Source: an uncultured Acidimicrobiaceae bacterium
Lineage (GTDB): Bacteria > Actinomycetota > Acidimicrobiia > Acidimicrobiales > Bog-793
DNA length: 9,536 bases
Direction of reading: 5' to 3'
Assembly (NCBI GenBank): GCA_903907185.1
Contig: CAIVND010000110.1
Span: 1-9,536, forward strand
Shown here piece by piece: positions 6,030-9,536 of the stretch. Numbering within the stretch: position 1 is the stretch's first letter; the number at the start of each line of letters is the position of its first letter. Under the pieces are notes generated by a model. That model searched no databases. It saw only the letters and a list, made by a program, of their open reading frames with translations, and was not told the DNA's origin. The position numbers were made by a program, and so were the translations under genes.

Positions 6030-6614
6030 TCAGAGAGCATCGATCCGATGTCGCAGTTCGGCGACGGTTTCGAGTCCGAGAACCTCGGCCGTGATCTTGC
6101 CTGATGTGCTCACAAAGAACGTTGCAGGAAGAGACGCCACACCAAAGGGGCTCGTGATGACGTTGCCGTTCTCGTCAACGAGGATCGGATAAGTGATCTT
6201 CGCCTTGGTGACAAGCGATCGGGCGTTGGGAAGGCTTGGTTCATCAGCATCGACTCCCACAAAGATCACCGAATGCTGGCTGTTTGAGACGGTTGCAAAG
6301 TTGTCCATCTCCTGGGCACACGCGGTGCAGTAGGAGCCGAAGAAATTGATCACCATGGCATGGTGACCGCGAATTGAACTGAGCGAGGCGCTCCTGGTTC
6401 CGAACAACTCGGGAAGTGAGCCGGTTGTCGGCAGTCGATCGCCGACAGAAAGTGTTGAAGAGACAGCGGGCAAGGCGGGCGTATTCAACGATATGCCCGA
6501 ACCACTCTGATTCCTATTGATCGCGAGTGCTACCACAACCACAAGCGCGACGACTACCACGGTGCCAACGTAGAGAATGCGCCTGTTCAATCTGCTATTT
6601 AGTGAGTCAGCCAT
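6030..6614 (-). CDS. Membrane-anchored TlpA/ResA-like thioredoxin-fold protein
   Basis: A 194-residue protein with a single N-terminal membrane anchor (about residues 13-33, after the basic stretch NRR), a Ser/Thr-rich linker to about 58, and a thioredoxin domain on the outer face. Redox centre: C96-T-A-C99 in NFFGSYCTACAQEM, and the cis-proline P163 in SLPATFFVS. The strands VIFVGVDADE (116-125) and the closing GKITAEVLGLETVAELRHRI fit the TlpA/ResA/AhpC-TSA subfamily. Members reduce disulphides in extracytoplasmic proteins, for example in cytochrome c maturation. Unusually the Trp that precedes the first Cys in most relatives (WCxxC) is Tyr here, and the inter-cysteine pair is TA rather than PP/PS. 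The ATG at 6614 lies 5 bases after the transketolase stop with no good ribosome site of its own, so it probably depends on the upstream gene for transcription and translation. Which partner it serves is unknown. Confidence 0.9.
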   Translation of the reverse strand: MADSLNSRLNRRILYVGTVVVVALVVVVALAINRNQSGSGISLNTPALPAVSSTLSVGDRLPTTGSLPELFGTRSASLSSIRGHHAMVINFFGSYCTACAQEMDNFATVSNSQHSVIFVGVDADEPSLPNARSLVTKAKITYPILVDENGNVITSPFGVASLPATFFVSTSGKITAEVLGLETVAELRHRIDAL

Positions 6615-6619
6615 GGTGA

Positions 6620-8470
6620 CTAGCTGAGAAGGGAACGAGCCGCCGCCTCGATGTGGACCGCGGAGATCTTCGCATGGTCGAGTAGCTCGGCTGGGGTTCC
6701 CGAACAGGAGAGCTCTCGAACTGCAAGGTGTCGTAGTTTGAGGTCGCCCCCACCCTCGATGAGCGCTTCGGTTACCGCCTCGCCGATTCCGCCAGCGGGG
6801 TAGTGATCTTCGGCGATGACGATGCGACCTTCAGTTGCTGAGACTGCGGCAAGCAGCGTTGGTACATCGAGTGGTTTGATGGAGTACAGGTCGATCACGC
6901 GAGCGTTGATGCCAGAGGTTGCGAGCGCATCCGCAGCACCAAGGCACTCATAGAGCGTGACACCTGCCCCGACCAGTGTGACGACATCGTTGTCGCTCGA
7001 GCGAGTGACCTTTGAACCACCGATGATGAACTGCTCGTCGGCTGGATAGAGAACGGGGTAGGCGCCTCGCGTCGCGCGCATGTAGGCGAATCCGGGTGCA
7101 TCGGCCATTGCGAAGGTAAGCGATGCAGCACAGACGGCATCGGAGGGATAGAGGACGACCGAGCCATTTACCGCTCGCATCGCGGCGATATCCTCAAGTG
7201 CCATCTGCGAGGGACCATCGGGACCGATCTCCACACCGGCATGTGTGCCGACAAGTCGAACTCGAAGTTCGGAGATCCCAATCATGCGGATGAAGTCGTA
7301 GGCGCGTGTGAAGAAAGCACCAAAGGTTGAGGCGAAGGGAACATAACCGCGCACGGCAAAGCCAGCAGCAGTAGCGACCATCAGCTGTTCAGCGATGTAG
7401 GACTGGAAGAACCGCCCTGGCGCGACCTTGAGGAACTCGTCGGTGTGCGTTGAGTTGCCAACCTCAGCGTCGAGAACCACAATCTCTGGACGTGCAGCCA
7501 TTCCTACTAGCGCATCGCCAAAGGCCTTTCGCGTCGCAACCTTTGTCCCGATCTCATAGATCGGCATCTTGGTGTCGGGGGTGTCGGGGTCAGCCGTGAT
7601 GGCCGGCCGTCCCTCCGATGGTACAGGCGAGGTAACGAGAAGATCGGTGGTACCACCGAGTCCTGCGATGGAGCGCTCCGCCTGTTCTGGGGTGAGTGGG
7701 ACACCATGAAAACCGTTTTTGTTCTCGACCTCGGGGAAGCCCTTCCCCTTGATCGTCTTTGCCAAGATGACAACAGGTCGATCGGCGGACCGTACCGCAA
7801 CGAACGCTGCATCGATGGCTTCAATATCATGGCCGTCGATCTCAATCGCTTGGCAACCAAAGGCCTCCACGCGCCGTGCATAGGCGTCAAGGTCCCACTC
7901 AAGTTCAGTTGGGCCGCGCTGTCCGAGGCGGTTGACATCCACAATGACCGTCAGGTTGGTGAGGCGACCGTGGGCTGCTCGTCCGAGTGCCTCCCACACC
8001 GAACCCTCAGCAAGCTCGGAGTCCCCGCAGAGCACCCAGGTATGAAAGTCGAGGCGGTCAAGCTCCTTGCCGGCGAGTGCGATGCCGACAGAGGCGGCGA
8101 CGCCAAAACCGAGTGAACCGGTAGCCATATCTACCCATGGCAGCGCTGGGGTCGGATGTCCTTGGAGACGGGCACCGAATCGACGGTAGGTAGTGAGGAG
8201 CTCCTCTTCGCTGACCACACCGACCGCTCGATAGACCGAATATACGAGAGGTGAGACGTGACCTTTTGAGTAGACGAGGTGATCATTTGCCGGATTCTTC
8301 GGGTTGTTCCAGTCATAGTGGAGGTGACGCGTGACGAGGACTGCGAGGAGATCGGCAGCGGACATTGAGGAGGTGGGATGGCCAGAACCAGCTGATGTAC
8401 TGGAACGGATGATGTCGACTCGTAGTTGACGCGCGAGGTCCTCGGCATCAGTGATCTCAGCAGGCTGCAT
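6620..8470 (-). CDS. tkt: Transketolase (single-chain, short type)
   Basis: A 616-residue thiamine-diphosphate enzyme that moves two-carbon ketol units between sugar phosphates in the non-oxidative pentose phosphate pathway. It is near the length of the animal-type enzyme and shorter than the usual bacterial TktA (about 660). Visible: SGHPTSSMSAADLLAVL (29-45), SKGH (68-71), GHP (104-106), and the thiamine-diphosphate/metal motif GDSELAEG (149-156) ending at N180. In the pyrimidine domain the catalytic Glu is E361 (SYIAEQ), followed by THAGVEIGPDGPSQMALED (409-427), which carries substrate-phosphate and sugar-binding residues. Both halves are on one chain, unlike the split archaeal-type enzymes. 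Start: ATG with AGGA 7 bases upstream. A possible promoter lies at 8504-8532. A thioredoxin gene follows after 5 bases. Related ThDP enzymes such as DXP synthase were considered, but the DGPSQ and HAG motifs favour transketolase. Confidence 0.96.
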   Translation of the reverse strand: MQPAEITDAEDLARQLRVDIIRSSTSAGSGHPTSSMSAADLLAVLVTRHLHYDWNNPKNPANDHLVYSKGHVSPLVYSVYRAVGVVSEEELLTTYRRFGARLQGHPTPALPWVDMATGSLGFGVAASVGIALAGKELDRLDFHTWVLCGDSELAEGSVWEALGRAAHGRLTNLTVIVDVNRLGQRGPTELEWDLDAYARRVEAFGCQAIEIDGHDIEAIDAAFVAVRSADRPVVILAKTIKGKGFPEVENKNGFHGVPLTPEQAERSIAGLGGTTDLLVTSPVPSEGRPAITADPDTPDTKMPIYEIGTKVATRKAFGDALVGMAARPEIVVLDAEVGNSTHTDEFLKVAPGRFFQSYIAEQLMVATAAGFAVRGYVPFASTFGAFFTRAYDFIRMIGISELRVRLVGTHAGVEIGPDGPSQMALEDIAAMRAVNGSVVLYPSDAVCAASLTFAMADAPGFAYMRATRGAYPVLYPADEQFIIGGSKVTRSSDNDVVTLVGAGVTLYECLGAADALATSGINARVIDLYSIKPLDVPTLLAAVSATEGRIVIAEDHYPAGGIGEAVTEALIEGGGDLKLRHLAVRELSCSGTPAELLDHAKISAVHIEAAARSLLS

Positions 8471-8477
8471 TAGATCT

Positions 8478-8481
8478 TCCT
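8478..8481 (-). promoter_or_regulatory. Ribosome binding site of transketolase
   Basis: On the minus strand the sequence GAAGGAAG contains AGGA 7 bases before the ATG at 8470. It supports this start. Confidence 0.6.
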
Positions 8482-8503
8482 TCGTAAAGAGGCGGGTGCT
8501 CCT

Positions 8504-8532
8504 ACGCTACCGGTCTGGGTTGTCTTCGTGAA
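8504..8532 (-). promoter_or_regulatory. Candidate promoter for the transketolase-thioredoxin operon
   Basis: On the minus strand TTCACG (8527-8532), a 4 of 6 match to TTGACA, is followed by 17 bases and then TAGCGT (8504-8509), a TANNNT-type -10. The transcript would begin near 8497 and carry a leader of about 27 bases including the ribosome site. The same TAGCGT hexamer precedes the exporter operon. Matches are partial, so this is inference. Confidence 0.3.
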
Positions 8533-8581
8533 TGACTTTCATGGGTGTTTTGTTCTGCACCGGTGCGCAAAACTCAGTCAT
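8532..8581. repeat. Nested inverted repeat between the right-edge membrane protein gene and tkt
   Basis: Three inverted-repeat pairs are nested within 50 bases. The outer arms are ATGACT (8532-8537) and AGTCAT (8576-8581). The middle arms are GTTTTG (8547-8552) and CAAAAC (8568-8573). The core is a perfect palindrome GCACCGGTGC (8557-8566). All arms match perfectly, but the spacers are unequal (9 and 2 bases outside, 4 and 1 inside). As RNA this would be a bulged stem. As DNA the core could bind a dimeric regulator. It lies just upstream of the candidate tkt promoter and 28 bases past the stop of the upstream gene, so either a processing/termination structure or an operator is possible. Confidence 0.4.
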
Positions 8582-8608
8582 CGCCCGATTCAGATGGTGA
8601 CCGTGAAC

Positions 8609-9536
8609 TTAAGACCTCTTGAATCTTCGCCGGAGAGCGACGCCAGCAAATCCAAGAATGATGAGGAGGCCAAAAAGGCTGAGCGCTGTCCCGTAGATGA
8701 TGGTCTTGGGTTGGTAGTGCCAAGTCACTCGCCACTTGCCAGCGGGAACAGTGACCTCTTGGATGAGGCCAAATCGATGTACCGGAACTGAGTACGTTCG
8801 GCCACCACTAAGCGGAGTGATGTCGACGTTCCATCCGGAGCTATAAGCCTGGGAGCGGACAAGCAACGCCGCCTTATCGGTGAAGACCCGCATGACCTGT
8901 GGGGTGGTGACCTTGCCACGTGTGATCACGACGCGCCCGGTCGTAGCTGCTCGGGTGTTTGGGGTGTGGGTTGTAAGTGGCTGAAGCCAGGCAAGTCCAT
9001 GGATCTCGGTGTTCTTGAACGCCGTTAGTGGTCCAATCACGCCGTCATAGACCCAGTGGGGTAGCGAGAGCCTGCCCTGCAGAATGCCATTGAGGACAAG
9101 GCGCGTACCGGGATGGGCGGTCACCGCGGTGACGGTCACGACCGTAATTGGATCGGCCGAGGTGTTGGTGATCTCGATTGCAGTGGCACGAGGTAGATCA
9201 CCGAGCGGGACGACATCAATCAGCTTGCTTACCGACATCGAGAGACGCTTGGCTACCGATACTCCCCGATAGAGCGTGACCCTGACCGGACCAGAGGTGG
9301 CATTTGCCGCCTCGAGTGCGATGTTCAGTCGGCGCAGATCGAAGGTCGAGGAGAGTTGCCAGTCCATACTCTCGCCGGCTTTGATTAACCATGGACCACT
9401 CGTTCGCCACGGTACTCCCGGCGCGAGATGTTGCATGGAAGAGGGCAGGGGAATATCGGCGTGTGCTCCGATGGCACTTTCAAGGTAGGTCGTCGGTGTA
9501 AGGAAGATCCGATCATCGAGCGTGTTTACGAGATCG
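8609..9536 (-). CDS. C-terminal part of a large membrane protein with an extracytoplasmic beta-rich domain (partial)
   Basis: The minus-strand frame is open from the TAA at 8609-8611 to the right edge. The first in-window ATG (9436) is preceded by 33 more sense codons, so the true start lies outside and about 308 residues are seen. Most of the visible part is strand-rich and lacks hydrophobic helices, with segments such as VRVTLYRG, AIEITNTSADPITVVTVTAV and VPAGKWRVTWHYQPKT. It ends in one membrane helix (about GTALSLFGLLIILGFAGVAL) and a basic tail RRRFKRS, which places the tail in the cytoplasm and the strand-rich domain outside. A C-terminal 'VPAG...W/F-x-Y-x-P' strand followed by a final helix is seen in YfhO-like and other polytopic GT-C-type glycosyltransferase-related proteins. 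That is a resemblance, not a firm assignment. No catalytic region is in view. The gene ends 138 bases before tkt. Confidence 0.72.
   Translation of the reverse strand, partial: DLVNTLDDRIFLTPTTYLESAIGAHADIPLPSSMQHLAPGVPWRTSGPWLIKAGESMDWQLSSTFDLRRLNIALEAANATSGPVRVTLYRGVSVAKRLSMSVSKLIDVVPLGDLPRATAIEITNTSADPITVVTVTAVTAHPGTRLVLNGILQGRLSLPHWVYDGVIGPLTAFKNTEIHGLAWLQPLTTHTPNTRAATTGRVVITRGKVTTPQVMRVFTDKAALLVRSQAYSSGWNVDITPLSGGRTYSVPVHRFGLIQEVTVPAGKWRVTWHYQPKTIIYGTALSLFGLLIILGFAGVALRRRFKRS

Noticed and set aside
6011..6031. Inverted repeat GATCT...AGATC between the convergent permease and thioredoxin genes
   Set aside because: A five-base-pair stem with an 11-base loop and no T-run is expected by chance, so I did not list it as a terminator.
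7706..8116. Plus-strand open frame of 136 codons opposite transketolase
   Set aside because: It covers the transketolase thiamine-diphosphate region on the other strand and has no independent support.
8506..8541. Tiny minus-strand open frame (MKVIHEDNPDR) upstream of transketolase, considered as a leader peptide
   Set aside because: It has no ribosome site, lacks runs of a regulatory amino acid, and starts upstream of the candidate promoter's start site, so it would not be in that transcript.
1..9536. Search for mobile elements, CRISPR arrays, tRNA/rRNA, toxin-antitoxin or defence genes
   Set aside because: No transposase, integrase, phase-spaced repeats, tRNA-like arms, or small paired toxin/antitoxin frames were seen on either strand.

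Overview
The window looks like a gene-dense chromosomal stretch from a mid-GC actinobacterium. The best guess is an acidophilic Acidimicrobiia-type organism (Ferrimicrobium/Acidimicrobium-like). That guess rests on overall style: GC content in the mid-fifties by eye, frequent GTG/TTG starts, short intergenic gaps, TANNNT elements directly before starts that lack a Shine-Dalgarno, a DrrA/NodI-type exporter and a short (about 620 residue) transketolase. No RNA gene, insertion sequence, CRISPR array, integrase or attachment site is visible, and no gap between genes reaches 300 bases.

Layout. Left edge, minus strand: the N-terminal 84 residues of a Gfo/Idh/MocA-type NAD(P)-dependent oxidoreductase, running off the window. 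Divergent from it, plus strand: a SemiSWEET sugar transporter (401-685). Next, plus strand: a two-gene operon of a class III (CaiB/BaiF) CoA-transferase (805-1998) and a short-chain dehydrogenase (2012-2830), probably acting on a CoA-linked or related acid/alcohol intermediate whose identity is not shown. Minus strand: a GNAT-like acetyltransferase with a degenerate acetyl-CoA loop (2864-3388). Divergent from it, plus strand: a three-gene ABC-2 exporter operon with overlapping genes, made of one DrrA/NodI-like ATPase (3438-4373) and two paralogous NodJ/DrrB-type permeases (4366-5205 and 5202-6011). Minus strand: transketolase (8470 to 6620) followed 5 bases later by a membrane-anchored TlpA-like thioredoxin (6614 to 6030). 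Right edge, minus strand: the C-terminal part of a large membrane protein with an extracytoplasmic beta-rich domain (8609 to beyond 9536).

How the genes work together. The exporter ATPase and its two permeases clearly form one machine, probably a heterodimeric-permease exporter of a lipid, glycolipid or drug. The CoA-transferase and dehydrogenase are likely co-expressed steps in one catabolic or biosynthetic route. The oxidoreductase and SemiSWEET may share a divergent control region and a sugar or polyol substrate. Transketolase is central pentose-phosphate metabolism; its tight linkage to a secreted-side thioredoxin is unexplained.

Most of the window is conventional metabolism and transport, and I see no clear novel defence, mobile or RNA-based system. 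The points most worth a second look are the apparent leaderless starts, a nested inverted repeat upstream of transketolase, an excess of the palindrome CGATCG, and several active-site departures from family consensus.
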